From contig NZ_JBJHDO010000002.1 of assembly GCF_050958605.1 (NCBI RefSeq), positions 124,001-188,000 of the forward strand: a DNA stretch of 64,000 nucleotides. Direction: 5' to 3'. Each line of letters starts with the position of its first letter. Position 1 is the first letter of the stretch. Positions 16,824 to 25,648 of this stretch are shown one piece after another. Origin of the DNA: G016756615 sp050958605 (GTDB taxonomy: Bacteria; Pseudomonadota; Alphaproteobacteria; Rhizobiales; Rhizobiaceae). A program made the translations under genes and the position numbers. A model generated the notes under the pieces. It was not told where the DNA came from. It was given only the letters and a program-made list of their open reading frames with translations, and made no database searches.

Positions 16824-17528
16824 TCAGATCGGCGAGAAGTTGTCAACGAGCTGCTTGCCCCAGGTCGGCTGCTGCACTTCCATGACGCGTCCGCGCCCGC
16901 CATAGGAGATCCGTGCCTCGGCGATGCGTTCGTAGGGGATGGTATTGTTGCCGTTGATATCGGCCGGCCGGACGATGCCGGCGATGGTGAGCACGCGCAT
17001 CTCGTAGTTGACGCGGACTTCCTGCGAGCCGCGGATGATCAGATTGCCGTTAGGCAGGATGTCGGTCACGACCGCGGCGACGGACAAGCGGACCTTCTCC
17101 GAGCGGATCGTCGCGCCGTCGCCTTCAAAAGTTGAGGTCGAGTTCAGATCGAAATCGGCAGTGACTTCGCTCTCGGAACCTCCCGCGCCGGCGGAGGCGT
17201 CGAAGCCGATCTTGCGGCCCTGCTTGCGCCTGCGGTCGGACTGGTTGTTGAATTGCGCCTTGTCGTCCAGCATGATGAAGACGGTGAGAATGTCGCCGAC
17301 CGACAGCGCGCGTGCATCGGTGAAGAGATGCGCCTGCCGGTCGTCCCAGAGCGAGAAGCGCTTGACCGGAGGCGGCGGCATGTCCGGATAGTTGGTCGTC
17401 GAGGCAAGCGTCGGCGCCAGTCCGCTCCCGACCGGCGACATTAACGGCTCCCTCCCGATCTCGTCGAAGGACCGGCCGCAGCCGCTCAACAGCGCTGTGG
17501 CGGCGATCAGCAGAGGCAGATGTCTCAT
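16824..17528 (-). CDS. flgH: Flagellar L-ring lipoprotein FlgH
   Basis: A 234-residue outer-membrane lipoprotein. The signal peptide ends in the lipobox LLSGC (cysteine near residue 17). The mature protein has the FlgH signatures LFTDARALSVGDILTVFI, NSTSTFEGDGAT and EVRVNYEMRVLTIAGIVRP. It forms the L ring around the rod. The ATG at 17528 overlaps the motE stop as ATGA; the longer open frame upstream is a motE shadow. Confidence 0.95.
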   Translation of the reverse strand: MRHLPLLIAATALLSGCGRSFDEIGREPLMSPVGSGLAPTLASTTNYPDMPPPPVKRFSLWDDRQAHLFTDARALSVGDILTVFIMLDDKAQFNNQSDRRRKQGRKIGFDASAGAGGSESEVTADFDLNSTSTFEGDGATIRSEKVRLSVAAVVTDILPNGNLIIRGSQEVRVNYEMRVLTIAGIVRPADINGNNTIPYERIAEARISYGGRGRVMEVQQPTWGKQLVDNFSPI

Positions 17529-18040
17529 GACGGGTCCTGAGGTCGGGCCGCGGCGGCCATGATGCCGGTGAGTTCGGCTGCGGCCTTGCGGTTCATTTCG
17601 TTGAGGATGACGCCGGCCTGGCGCGTGTTCAGCTTCATCAGTATGGCTGCCGCCAGCAGGGGCTCGACCTCGGCCAGCCTCTCGGCCGCCGCGTCCGCCT
17701 TCATGCGGGAATAGATGTCGACGACACCGGCCTCGGCGCTTTTCATGAATTCCTCGCGCCGCTTCAGCCATTCCTCGTATTCGGCGCGCTTGGCCTCGAG
17801 CTGGGTGATGCGGCTGTCGATATCCCTGCGCAAGCCTTCCAATTCCTGGAGCTGCAGCGCATGGCGCCGGTCTCTGGCCGCGTCCGTGATGTTGGCGCAG
17901 AACTCGCTGATCTCGTCGGTGACTTGCCCGTTCTTGGTGACGGCCTGCGAGGAAGCCGCACTGCCGCCGATCATTGCACCGGTCAGCACGAGAGCGGCCG
18001 TCAGCGCCAACTTTCCCGCACGCGGGAGGGAATTGGTCAT
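17525..18040 (-). CDS. motE: MotE, chaperone for MotC
   Basis: A 171-residue exported protein. After a signal peptide (LALTAALVLTGAMIGGSAA) comes a coiled coil (LQLQELEGLRRDIDSRITQL, then EAKRAEYEEWLKRREE) and a C-terminal MgtE_N-like helical part (LAAAILMKLNTRQAGVILNEM). In Sinorhizobium, MotE is a periplasmic chaperone that folds and stabilises MotC. I prefer ATG 18040 over GTG 18046 because AGGAGA is correctly spaced only for the ATG. It sits between flgI and flgH, its usual rhizobial place. Confidence 0.85.
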   Translation of the reverse strand: MTNSLPRAGKLALTAALVLTGAMIGGSAASSQAVTKNGQVTDEISEFCANITDAARDRRHALQLQELEGLRRDIDSRITQLEAKRAEYEEWLKRREEFMKSAEAGVVDIYSRMKADAAAERLAEVEPLLAAAILMKLNTRQAGVILNEMNRKAAAELTGIMAAAARPQDPS

Positions 18041-18050
18041 GTGCACTCTC

Positions 18051-19292
18051 CTATTGCACCACGAGTTCGGCCTGCAGTGCGCCAGCCGACTTGATGCCTT
18101 GCAGGATGGCGATGATGCCGTCCGGTTCCACGCCGATGCGGTTCAAGCCGTTGACGAGGGTCTGGAGATCCGGGCCGTCGACCACGGCCACCTTGGTGCC
18201 CTGTCGGTCGGCCTCGATCACCGTGAACGGCTCCTCGGCCGTCACGCCACGGGAGAATGGCGCAGGCTGGGAGATCTGCGGCATCTCGGTGATGCGCACG
18301 GTCAGCTTGCCGTGGCTCACCGCAACGCGCGAGATCCTGACCTCCTGCCCGATTACGATCGTTCCCGAGCGTTCGTCGATCACCACACGCGCCGGCGTGT
18401 CGGTCTCGACCGGAATGTTCTCCAGCTCGGCGATGAACCGTGCCACGGAGATGCCGCCGGGCTTCTTGATCATGACAGTGCGCGAATCCTGCTCGGCCGC
18501 CACACCCTTGCCGAAACGCTCGGCGGCATAGCCGTTGATGGCGTCGGCGACGCGCACCGCGGTCGAAAAATCCGGGTTGAAGAGCTGCAGCGTCAGCATG
18601 TTGCTGTCGCCGAGCTTGGCCGGCAGTGCGCGTTCGACGATAGCGCCGTTCGGCACTCGCCCTGAGGTAGGCACCCCCTGTGTCAGGCTTTCGGCATCGC
18701 CCTGTGCCGAGAAGCCTGTGACGAACAGGGGCCCTTGCGCGACAGCGTAGATCTCGCCGTCGGCGGCCCTGAGCGGCGTCATGATGAGCGTGCCGCCGGC
18801 AAGCGAGGTCGCGTCGCCCATGGACGAGACGGTCACGTCGATGCGCGCGCCCGATTGCACGAAGGCCGGCAGGTTGGCGGTAACGATCACGGCTGCCACG
18901 TTCTTCGCGCGGGCGCGCCCGTCTTCCGTGGCGACGCCGAGATTCTGGAGCATGGCGCGGATCGACTGTTCGGTGAAAGGCGAGTTGCGAAGGCCGTCTC
19001 CCGTCCCCTGCAGGCCGATCACCAGACCGTACCCCACCAACTGATTGTCGCGGGCGCTCTGCAGCGCGGAAATGTCCTTGATGCGCGAGATGCTCTGGCC
19101 GGGCGGTAGCGCGCTGGCCCTGGTCGCAACCTTGAAAAGGCGCTCGGCCGTCGCCGGATCGTATTCCGGGTCCCGGAACGCTCCACCGTCCTTGGTGACA
19201 AGCTCCTGCTTGGCCTTCTTGGTCAGGCCGTCCGCGGCGGCCGGCTGGACCCCGAGGGCCGCGGCGAGCACGAATGCGAAAGAACGCATCAT
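18051..19292 (-). CDS. flgI: Flagellar P-ring protein FlgI
   Basis: A 413-residue periplasmic protein with signal peptide MMRSFAFVLAAALGVQPAAA. Family signatures are SRIKDISALQSARDNQLVGY, LQGTGDGLRNSPFTEQSI and the C-terminal TLVNGLNRIGVEPDGIIAIL. It forms the P ring in the peptidoglycan layer. The start overlaps the flgA stop as ATGA. FlgA, needed for P-ring assembly, is immediately upstream. Confidence 0.95.
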   Translation of the reverse strand: MMRSFAFVLAAALGVQPAAADGLTKKAKQELVTKDGGAFRDPEYDPATAERLFKVATRASALPPGQSISRIKDISALQSARDNQLVGYGLVIGLQGTGDGLRNSPFTEQSIRAMLQNLGVATEDGRARAKNVAAVIVTANLPAFVQSGARIDVTVSSMGDATSLAGGTLIMTPLRAADGEIYAVAQGPLFVTGFSAQGDAESLTQGVPTSGRVPNGAIVERALPAKLGDSNMLTLQLFNPDFSTAVRVADAINGYAAERFGKGVAAEQDSRTVMIKKPGGISVARFIAELENIPVETDTPARVVIDERSGTIVIGQEVRISRVAVSHGKLTVRITEMPQISQPAPFSRGVTAEEPFTVIEADRQGTKVAVVDGPDLQTLVNGLNRIGVEPDGIIAILQGIKSAGALQAELVVQ

Positions 19293-19762
19293 GATGCGCC
19301 GACCCGAACCGTGCCGTCGCCCATCACGATACCCGTGAAGGTGCGGCCGCTGTCGATATTGCGCAGCTTCACCGTATCACCGGCCGCGCCCGACTCCAGC
19401 GACACGGCGGTGGTGGTGATGGTGAGGCTCTTGTCGACCAGCACCACCTCCACCGGAGCCCCGTTCTGCACGAGATAGGCGTCGCGCACCGAGCTCGGCG
19501 CGATCAGGCGGCCGGGAAGGATCGTGCGCCGTGCAACCTTGCCATGCAACGGCTCCGGCTTCTGGAAGATCGGACCGAGCTTGCGGTTGCCGCGAACCAG
19601 GGGCACGACCTCCAGCATGATCGGTTCGATGACCTGGCCGGGATAAACGACGCGGTTGGTCACCACCGCGACCTCGTCCGCCAACGCCGGTGAAGCGCCG
19701 GCCAGAAGAGCGAGCGCGGCGCCTGCCAGGCGTTTCCTGAAACGGATGAGGCTCATCTTCAT
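19289..19762 (-). CDS. flgA: Flagellar P-ring assembly chaperone FlgA
   Basis: A 157-residue periplasmic protein: signal peptide to about SPALADE, then a SAF-like domain (VVYPGQVIEPIMLEVV; GKVARRTILPGRLIAPSSV) and a C-terminal barrel (GDTVKLRNIDSGRTFTGIV). It helps FlgI polymerise. It follows flgG after one base. Two ATG codons two codons apart could start it; AGGTAGG favours the second (19756) slightly. Confidence 0.9.
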   Translation of the reverse strand: MKMSLIRFRKRLAGAALALLAGASPALADEVAVVTNRVVYPGQVIEPIMLEVVPLVRGNRKLGPIFQKPEPLHGKVARRTILPGRLIAPSSVRDAYLVQNGAPVEVVLVDKSLTITTTAVSLESGAAGDTVKLRNIDSGRTFTGIVMGDGTVRVGAS

Positions 19763-19763
19763 C

Positions 19764-20552
19764 CTACCTGAGATTGCGCGAAACCACCGAAGCCATCTCG
19801 TCGGCGGCCTGGATAACCTTGGAGTTCATCTCATAGGCGCGCTGGGCCGAGATCATCTCGGTGATCTCCTTCACCGGATCGACGTTGGAGTTTTCCAGAT
19901 AGCCCTGCATGATCGTGCCGAAGCCGGGGTCGCCGGGCACGCCCGTCACCGGGTCGCCCGACGCCGGCGTCTGCTCGAAGAGATTGTCGCCGACCGGCTT
20001 GAGGCCGGCCTCGTTGGCGAAAGTGGCGAGCTGGAGTTGGCCGAGTTCCTGCAGCTCTTCCTGGCCGTCGATCCTGGCGAAGACTTGCCCGCTCTTGTTC
20101 ACGATCAGCTCCACCATGTCCTGCGGCACGGTGATGACCGGTGATACCGTAAAGCCCTCGACGGTGACGATCTGGCCTTCAGCGTTGGTGTTGAAAGAGC
20201 CGGCGCGGCTATAGCGGATCTGCCCGTCGATGCCCTCGATCTGGAACCAGCCAGTCCCGGATATGGCGACGTCGTATTTGCTGCCGGTATTGGCGAGCGC
20301 GCCCTGCGTATGAACGGCGCGGATCGCCGCAGTCTTGACGCCGAGGCCGACATGGGCCCCCTCGGGAATGATGGCCTGGTTGCCCTGGTTGGGAACGCCT
20401 TCCAGCCGCTCGGCCTGATAGAGCAGATCGGTGAATTCGGCCCGCGCCCGCTTGAAACCGGTCGTATTGATATTGGCGATGTTGTTGGCGATGACTTCGA
20501 GATTGAGCTGCTGGGCGTTCATGCCCGTGGCAGCGATGGCGAGCGCTTTCAT
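19764..20552 (-). CDS. flgG: Flagellar distal rod protein FlgG
   Basis: A 262-residue rod protein with the complete length typical of FlgG. Its N-terminal rod motif is MKALAIAATGMNAQQLNLEV followed by NIANINTTGFKRARAEF. The internal YQAERLEGVPNQGNQAIIPE insert is typical of FlgG, and the C-terminus is AQRAYEMNSKVIQAADEMAS. It forms the distal rod and is exported by the flagellar type III system. Confidence 0.95.
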   Translation of the reverse strand: MKALAIAATGMNAQQLNLEVIANNIANINTTGFKRARAEFTDLLYQAERLEGVPNQGNQAIIPEGAHVGLGVKTAAIRAVHTQGALANTGSKYDVAISGTGWFQIEGIDGQIRYSRAGSFNTNAEGQIVTVEGFTVSPVITVPQDMVELIVNKSGQVFARIDGQEELQELGQLQLATFANEAGLKPVGDNLFEQTPASGDPVTGVPGDPGFGTIMQGYLENSNVDPVKEITEMISAQRAYEMNSKVIQAADEMASVVSRNLR

Positions 20553-20563
20553 CGGTCGTTTCC

Positions 20564-20890
20564 TCAGATCGCCATGCGGCTGACTTCGAGATAGGCGCTG
20601 ACGACCTTGTCGCGGATGGCGATCGCGGCCTGCAGCGACTGTTCGGCGCTCATCACGGCGTCGACCACGTCTCGGGTCTGGATTTCGCCGCCTTGGAGGG
20701 CCTCCAGCGACAGCGACTCGGAATGTTCGAGCTTGTTGACGACATTGCGGGCGGCATCGCCCAGCGCGTCGACGAAAGCAGCGCCGCCAGTCGGGGCGGC
20801 GGCGGCCGAGGCGAGTCCCGCCATCGTATCGACGACCCCGGACAGCCCGCCAGCCTGGTTTATCGCACCGATTGCGCTCAAGGGATTCAT
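20564..20890 (-). CDS. fliE: Flagellar hook-basal body protein FliE
   Basis: A 108-residue protein that joins the MS ring to the rod. The C-terminal half carries the FliE pattern LEALQGGEIQTRDVVDAVMS followed by AEQSLQAAIAIRDKVVSAYL. The N-terminal half is glycine/alanine-rich. The start overlaps the flgC stop as ATGA, and flgG follows after 11 bases. Confidence 0.9.
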   Translation of the reverse strand: MNPLSAIGAINQAGGLSGVVDTMAGLASAAAAPTGGAAFVDALGDAARNVVNKLEHSESLSLEALQGGEIQTRDVVDAVMSAEQSLQAAIAIRDKVVSAYLEVSRMAI

Positions 20891-21309
20891 CAGTTCTGAC
20901 TCCTCATCAGGTCGATCGTCATGGTGATAAGCTCGCGCGCCTGCTTGATGACCTGCAGGTTCGCCTCGTAGCCGCGATTGGCCTCGCTCATGTCGGCCAT
21001 TTCGATGAGCGTGTTGACGTTGGGCATCTTGACGTAGCCATTGGCATCGGCGGCCTCGTGCCCGGGGTCGAAGGCGACGGGGAATTGTGCGTGGTCACGC
21101 GCGATGCCCGTGATGCGCACGAAATCTCCGCCGGTCTGCCGGTCCATCTCGGCTGCGAAGGCAATCGTCTTGCGCTGGTAGGGATCGGCGCCCGGCGTGC
21201 TTCCCGTCGACTGGGCGTTGGCAAGGTTTTCCGAAACGACGCGCAGCCGCTCAGACTGCGCGTGCAGGCCCGATGCGGCCACCTTGAGCGCCGTTGTGAT
21301 CGGATCCAT
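20890..21309 (-). CDS. flgC: Flagellar proximal rod protein FlgC
   Basis: A 139-residue proximal rod protein. It begins MDPITTALKVAASGLHAQSE, has the rod motif SENLANAQSTGSTPG, the FlgC-type PYQRKTIAF and VKMPNVNTLIEMADM segments, and ends in the helix ANLQVIKQARELITMTIDLM. The long open frame upstream of ATG 21309 is a shadow of flgB. It starts five bases after the flgB stop. Confidence 0.93.
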   Translation of the reverse strand: MDPITTALKVAASGLHAQSERLRVVSENLANAQSTGSTPGADPYQRKTIAFAAEMDRQTGGDFVRITGIARDHAQFPVAFDPGHEAADANGYVKMPNVNTLIEMADMSEANRGYEANLQVIKQARELITMTIDLMRSQN

Positions 21310-21314
21310 GGCTC

Positions 21315-21692
21315 TTATCCCCTCGTGGTCGACATCATCATGCGGTGGAAGGCCTTGACGATGGCCGTGTTGAGCTCGAAGGCCCGGCGCACTTCGCCGG
21401 CCTTCATCAACTCCTCTTCCAGCACGACCGTATTGCCGGACGGCTTCACGGGGACGTCGGAAACCTGCTCGTTCTTGCGGATGGGCGGGGGAGCACCCGC
21501 TCCGATGTGTCTGGGATCGGTGGCCACCATGGCCGGCGTGGTCCTGGCAAGGACCTTGTCGAAGGGCTCGACATCGACGGCGACGAAACCAGGTGTGTTG
21601 GCGTTGGCCACATTGCCGGCGACAGTCGCCTGCCGGACGGAGAGCCAGCGCGCCTGGGCGGCGGCAAGATCGAAGAGTTGAACAGGTTTCAT
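21315..21692 (-). CDS. flgB: Flagellar proximal rod protein FlgB
   Basis: A 125-residue protein that begins MKPVQLFDLAAAQARWLSVR, with the rod motif AGNVANANTPGFVAVDVEPF and a C-terminal helix (MKAGEVRRAFELNTAIVKAF). It forms part of the proximal rod beside FlgC and FliE. A 110-base gap separates it from the membrane protein gene upstream, and that gap contains a hairpin. Confidence 0.92.
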   Translation of the reverse strand: MKPVQLFDLAAAQARWLSVRQATVAGNVANANTPGFVAVDVEPFDKVLARTTPAMVATDPRHIGAGAPPPIRKNEQVSDVPVKPSGNTVVLEEELMKAGEVRRAFELNTAIVKAFHRMMMSTTRG

Positions 21693-21763
21693 CGTACTTT
21701 CTCAGCGCTTGCGGCGACAGTAGAAGCGCAGTCTTGCGCGGGCCTTGCCGAAGCTTCAAAGGA

Positions 21764-21805
21764 TAGAGCGTCCTTTGCGCGTCCAAATGAACGCGCGGCG
21801 CTCTA
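21764..21805 (-). terminator. Hairpin between the membrane protein gene and flgB
   Basis: TAGAGCG (21764-21770) pairs with CGCTCTA (21799-21805), and inside it GCGCGT pairs with ACGCGC. The stem includes the stop codon of the upstream gene. It may attenuate transcription into flgB; the run after it on the minus strand (ATCCTTTG) is only weakly T-rich. Confidence 0.35.
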
Positions 21806-22390
21806 TTGCGTGATCGTCACCACGCGATCGGTGCTGGTGACGATCACCCACGCCCCGCCACGTTCCTCGATCGACGCCACCCGGCTCATGTCGGGCAGGA
21901 CCGAGCCGCGCTGCACGACCCAAAGGCCGGTATCGTCCTGGATCATCGCCCTCCCGTTCGCGACATGGACGAGTCGGAAGGGAACGTCCTGGGTCGGAAA
22001 AGGCTGGTCGAGCAGCGAGGCTCTTTCGTCCTTGGGGGTAGTGCCGGTCGAGAATTGGTCGAGGTCGACAAGCGGCAGATCGGAATCGTCCGGTATGCGT
22101 ACGACCTGCGGCGTGTTTGCCGCCCCGCTGCTGGTGGCTTCGCCGGCGCCGTCGAACGTAACCGCCCGCACGCCGAATTTCTCCTGATTGAAGAAGACAT
22201 ACCAGGGGAACATCGCGCTGCCGAGGCCGAGCGCAATGCCGAACAGGCCGAGCAGCAGGTCCTCGCGCAGCCGAGCCGGCTTGGTGGCCGTGGCGCGGGG
22301 GGCGGCGGTAGCCGGGGAGGCCTCCTGCGCTGGTTCCGCCATGCCTGCCGTATTTGCCGGGTTCCGCGAACGAGCGCGCCTAAGCCACAT
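21803..22390 (-). CDS. Unnamed single-span membrane protein in the flagellar operon
   Basis: A 195-residue protein. A basic, Ala/Thr/Pro-rich N-terminus of about 45 residues is followed by one hydrophobic segment (LLLGLFGIALGLGSAMFPWY) and a periplasmic domain of about 120 residues ending in a repetitive beta-like pattern (GRAMIQDDTGLWVVQRGSVL, then IEERGGAWVIVTSTDRVVTI). I do not recognise a named family. Its start overlaps the end of fliI by 11 bases, so it is probably co-translated with it and used in flagellar assembly. Similar hypothetical genes occur at this position in other rhizobia (recalled, not searched). Confidence 0.7.
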   Translation of the reverse strand: MWLRRARSRNPANTAGMAEPAQEASPATAAPRATATKPARLREDLLLGLFGIALGLGSAMFPWYVFFNQEKFGVRAVTFDGAGEATSSGAANTPQVVRIPDDSDLPLVDLDQFSTGTTPKDERASLLDQPFPTQDVPFRLVHVANGRAMIQDDTGLWVVQRGSVLPDMSRVASIEERGGAWVIVTSTDRVVTITQ

Positions 22391-23780
22391 TTGAGCGTTC
22401 CTGGTTCTTGAGATGACGCGCAAGATCCGCGAACGGATCAGGGGAGGGGCCATCCTTGGGCGACTGGCCCAGCGCTTCGTAGATGATGGGCACCTGCATC
22501 ACCGCCAGATCGAGCTCTGCATCGACGCCGCTCTGGTAGGCGCCGATCAGGCGGATGTCGCGGGTGTCCTCGAAACGCGAGATCATGCTCCGCAACCGAG
22601 CGACCACCGCCTTCTGGTCGTCGCGCCATGCCTTCGACGCGAGTCGCGAAATGGAAGACAGCGGATTGACGGGCGGATAGCGTCCTTGCTCGGCGATCGA
22701 ACGGTCGAGCACGATATGGCCATCGAGGATGCCCCGAACCGAATCCGCCACCGGATCGTTGTGGTCGTCGCCGTCGACAAGCACCGACAGGATGGCGGTG
22801 ATCGAGCCCGCGCCTTCCGCCCCTGGGCCGGCGCGTTCGAGAAGTTTCGGCATGTCGGTGAATACGGAGGCTGGATAGCCCCGGGCCACCGGCGGCTCGC
22901 CGGTACCGATCGCCACTTCGCGAAGGGCGTGAGCGAAGCGTGTGATGGAATCCAGGAGCAACAGCACGCGATCGCCGCGGTCGCGGAAATATTCGGCCAC
23001 CCGCATCGCGGTGCCTGGAGCGCGGCGCCGCATCATGGCGCTCTCGTCGCTGGTGGCCACGACGGCGACAGTCTTGGCCATGCTCTCGGCGCCGATCGTG
23101 TCCTCGAGGAATTCGCGCACTTCGCGCCCCCGTTCGCCGACCAGCGCCACCACCACGGTGTCGAAGGCCGAGGCCGCGGCGAGCATGGCGAGCAGAGTGG
23201 ACTTGCCGACGCCGGAGCCGGCGAAGATACCGAGGCGCTGTCCGAAGCAGAGCGGCGTGAAGATGTCGATGACCCGCACGCCGGTCAGGAAAGGAGTGTC
23301 GACCCGTTGCCGGGCCAATGCTCCGGGTACCGCTTCCGGCGCCGAGGAGTCGCCGGGGATCAATGCCGGGCGGCCGTCGATCGGCCGGCCGAGCGCGTCG
23401 ATGACGCGTCCTCGCCAGGAGGGGGCCGGTGCGAGCGCGAAGGAGCCGCGTATGAAGACGTGATCGCCGACGCTGAGGTCACTGGATTGGCCGAACGGCG
23501 CCACTACAACCTCGTCGACCGTGATCTGGACGATCTCGCCGGCCCCGTCGGACCGGCGCCCGACACGCTCCACGATGTCGCCGAGCCGCACGTCGTCGGA
23601 GAGACCCCGCACGCGATAGTGCGTGGGCGATACCTCCGCCACCCGACCGCCGCGCTTGAGCAGCCCGCGCTCGCCGTTGAAGGCACGATGTGCACGCTCG
23701 AGTGCCAGAAGGGGATCGGTCTCCGGCAGCGACACGGCGCGCGTGCCGTTGGTATCCGTCGGAAGCTCGCCCTGGTCCAT
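22380..23780 (-). CDS. fliI: Flagellum-specific ATPase FliI
   Basis: A 466-residue export ATPase. Visible parts are the F1-beta-like core with Walker A GSGVGKST (residues 188-195), the GERGRE motif (216-221), Walker B VLLLLD (272-277, Asp277) and the family signature PPVNPLSSISRLASK. It energises loading of export substrates. It follows flgF. Neither fliH nor fliJ is adjacent, although one candidate FliH counterpart sits after fliF at 7.5-8.2 kb. Confidence 0.95.
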   Translation of the reverse strand: MDQGELPTDTNGTRAVSLPETDPLLALERAHRAFNGERGLLKRGGRVAEVSPTHYRVRGLSDDVRLGDIVERVGRRSDGAGEIVQITVDEVVVAPFGQSSDLSVGDHVFIRGSFALAPAPSWRGRVIDALGRPIDGRPALIPGDSSAPEAVPGALARQRVDTPFLTGVRVIDIFTPLCFGQRLGIFAGSGVGKSTLLAMLAAASAFDTVVVALVGERGREVREFLEDTIGAESMAKTVAVVATSDESAMMRRRAPGTAMRVAEYFRDRGDRVLLLLDSITRFAHALREVAIGTGEPPVARGYPASVFTDMPKLLERAGPGAEGAGSITAILSVLVDGDDHNDPVADSVRGILDGHIVLDRSIAEQGRYPPVNPLSSISRLASKAWRDDQKAVVARLRSMISRFEDTRDIRLIGAYQSGVDAELDLAVMQVPIIYEALGQSPKDGPSPDPFADLARHLKNQERSNVA

Positions 23781-23789
23781 GGTCGGTCG

Positions 23790-24512
23790 TTATCTCGAAC
23801 CGAGCGTCTTGATGGCGTCGGAGTAGCTGGCCTCGCTTTCGCGGATCAGGGCGGCGGCATTGTCGAAGGCGCGCTGAACCATGATCAGACGCGTCATCTC
23901 CTTGACGGGATTGACGTTGGAATCCTCGACGAAGCCCTGCACGACACCCACGTCGGAGCGGTCCACCAGCGGCTGCGGCGGTGTGTCCGGCACAACGCCG
24001 GAATTGCCGTAGCGGGTGAAATTCGGACCTGGGTCGAACTCGAACAGGCCGATGGCGCCGGCGAGCTGGCCGTTCTGGCGAAGCGTTCCATCGGCGCCGG
24101 CGGTCGGGGCGCCCTCGCGCGGGTCGAGCACGATGGCGGCGCCGCCCGCGTCGAGCACGGGATATCCCTCCACCGTGACCAGCGCTCCGGTTTCCAGCAT
24201 GGTGAAGCGGCCGTCCCTCGTCATGATCGTGCCGGCCGGAGTGGAGATGCCGAACCAGCCATCGCCCCGTATCGCGAAATCATAGGGATTTTCCGTCTGG
24301 CGCAGCGGGCCAGTCTCGGTCGAGAGGTAGGTGTTGCCCTGGGTTACGAAGTCCATAGCCTTCTCGCCCGTCCCGTGCACGAGATCCTCGAACTTGACGC
24401 CAGTGGCGCGGAAGCCGACGGTGTTGGCATTGGCGACGTTGTCGGCGATGGTGTTGAGGCGGTTCTCGAGCGCGATCTGTGAGGAAAGCGCCACGTAAAG
24501 TCCGTTCTGCAT
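23790..24512 (-). CDS. flgF: Flagellar proximal rod protein FlgF
   Basis: A 240-residue rod protein. The N-terminus MQNGLYVALSSQIALENRLN leads to DNVANANTVGFRATGVKFED, and the FlgF/FlgG-type core YDFAIRGDGWFGISTPAG and C-terminal VQRAFDNAAALIRESEASYS follow. ATG 24512 is the first codon of this homology; the open frame further upstream is a shadow of the DUF1217 gene. Confidence 0.93.
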   Translation of the reverse strand: MQNGLYVALSSQIALENRLNTIADNVANANTVGFRATGVKFEDLVHGTGEKAMDFVTQGNTYLSTETGPLRQTENPYDFAIRGDGWFGISTPAGTIMTRDGRFTMLETGALVTVEGYPVLDAGGAAIVLDPREGAPTAGADGTLRQNGQLAGAIGLFEFDPGPNFTRYGNSGVVPDTPPQPLVDRSDVGVVQGFVEDSNVNPVKEMTRLIMVQRAFDNAAALIRESEASYSDAIKTLGSR

Positions 24513-24520
24513 AATCTGGT

Positions 24521-25648
24521 TCAGCCCCCGAATTTGACGCGCTGGAGGGTCATCAAGGCGTCGATGGAGATGCCCTGGGAGCTGGGCTGGCTGATGAGGC
24601 TGGCCACGCTCGACAGGGCTGTCGAAGTCGGGTTCTTGATCTCCCAGAGCGCGGTGAAGCGCGCCATGAACTTCTCGAGCTTGGCCGGATCCTGGAAGTC
24701 GGTGAAGTCGATGCGATCCTCCAGCATCTTGGCTTGACGGTCGATGTCGGCGGAGGCGATGGAGTCGGGCAGCCCCAGCGCCGTGCGCACCACCGTGGCA
24801 AGCGCCTTGTCGGCAAGGACGTCGAAGGGGCCTGTGATCTTCGAGGCGTTGCGCGTGAAATAGAGCGCGAGGCGCACGCCCTCGTTCTGCTGACCGGCAT
24901 CCTCCTCCAGTGTCTGGCGCATGTATTTGTCGACTGCGGGCTGTTGCGCGGCCACTTCGTTCGTGGTCTTCTCCCCATTCCGCACGAAGTTGAAAACGCT
25001 TACGAATTCCTTGAAGCGCTCGTCTGGATCGACGTTGGCCGGGCTCTTGGGATCGTCGACGCCTCCCTCCAGCATCTCGATCATCAGGTCCTTGTCCGCG
25101 ATCTTGTCGGCCAGGCCGTAAGCCTTCATCGCATATTCGAAAAGCTGATCGTTCTCGACGAACTCCTTGATGGATTTCACCTTGCCGATATTGGCGGCGA
25201 AATAGGCGTTGTGCTCCTTCAGTACGGGGTTGTCCGGTTCCACGCCGGCCTGCGCGGCCCATAATGTATAGCGCGCGACGGTGCCCTGATTGGTGACATT
25301 GTAGGAGGTCGCATCCCCGCCGAAATCGGCGAAATTATAGGTGCGCACGAATTCGGCGTAGCGCTTGTCGGTCAGCTTGTTGGCGAAGCTGTTCTGATCC
25401 GAGATACCGCCTTCCAGCGCCTTCCTCATGAAGGCCTTGGCATAAGCCATGTCCTCGAGGCCATGGGCCTTCATCGCGTAGCGGAAGAGCCTGTCGTTCT
25501 TGAGAAATTCATCGATCGATTTCACCTTGCCGATATTGGCGAGATAATATTCGGTCTCGCGCTTGATCATCGGCTGGGCCTCGATCCGGTCGATCGATTT
25601 TGCCAGATCCCGGGTTATCAGCTTGTAGCTCGTGTAGGTATTGATCAC
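24521..25648 (-). CDS. DUF1217 protein at the head of the flagellar operon
   Basis: A 375-residue soluble, helical protein built of repeats. Two clear copies are NIGKVKSIDEFLKNDRLFRY (near residue 35) and NIGKVKSIKEFVENDQLFEY (near residue 135), each followed by AMKA-GL; a weaker third lies further on (VRTALGLPDSIASADIDRQA). This repeat is DUF1217, found in alphaproteobacterial flagellar clusters, and its role is unknown. The start is GTG at 25648, preceded by GGAG. It ends eight bases before flgF, so it is the first gene of the flgF-fliI-flgB-fliP operon and divergent from motA. Confidence 0.75.
   Translation of the reverse strand: MINTYTSYKLITRDLAKSIDRIEAQPMIKRETEYYLANIGKVKSIDEFLKNDRLFRYAMKAHGLEDMAYAKAFMRKALEGGISDQNSFANKLTDKRYAEFVRTYNFADFGGDATSYNVTNQGTVARYTLWAAQAGVEPDNPVLKEHNAYFAANIGKVKSIKEFVENDQLFEYAMKAYGLADKIADKDLMIEMLEGGVDDPKSPANVDPDERFKEFVSVFNFVRNGEKTTNEVAAQQPAVDKYMRQTLEEDAGQQNEGVRLALYFTRNASKITGPFDVLADKALATVVRTALGLPDSIASADIDRQAKMLEDRIDFTDFQDPAKLEKFMARFTALWEIKNPTSTALSSVASLISQPSSQGISIDALMTLQRVKFGG

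Noticed and set aside
22413..24482. A 689-codon plus-strand open frame opposite fliI and flgF
   Set aside because: It is antisense to two firmly identified genes, with a His/Arg/Asp-rich composition typical of shadow frames in GC-rich DNA.
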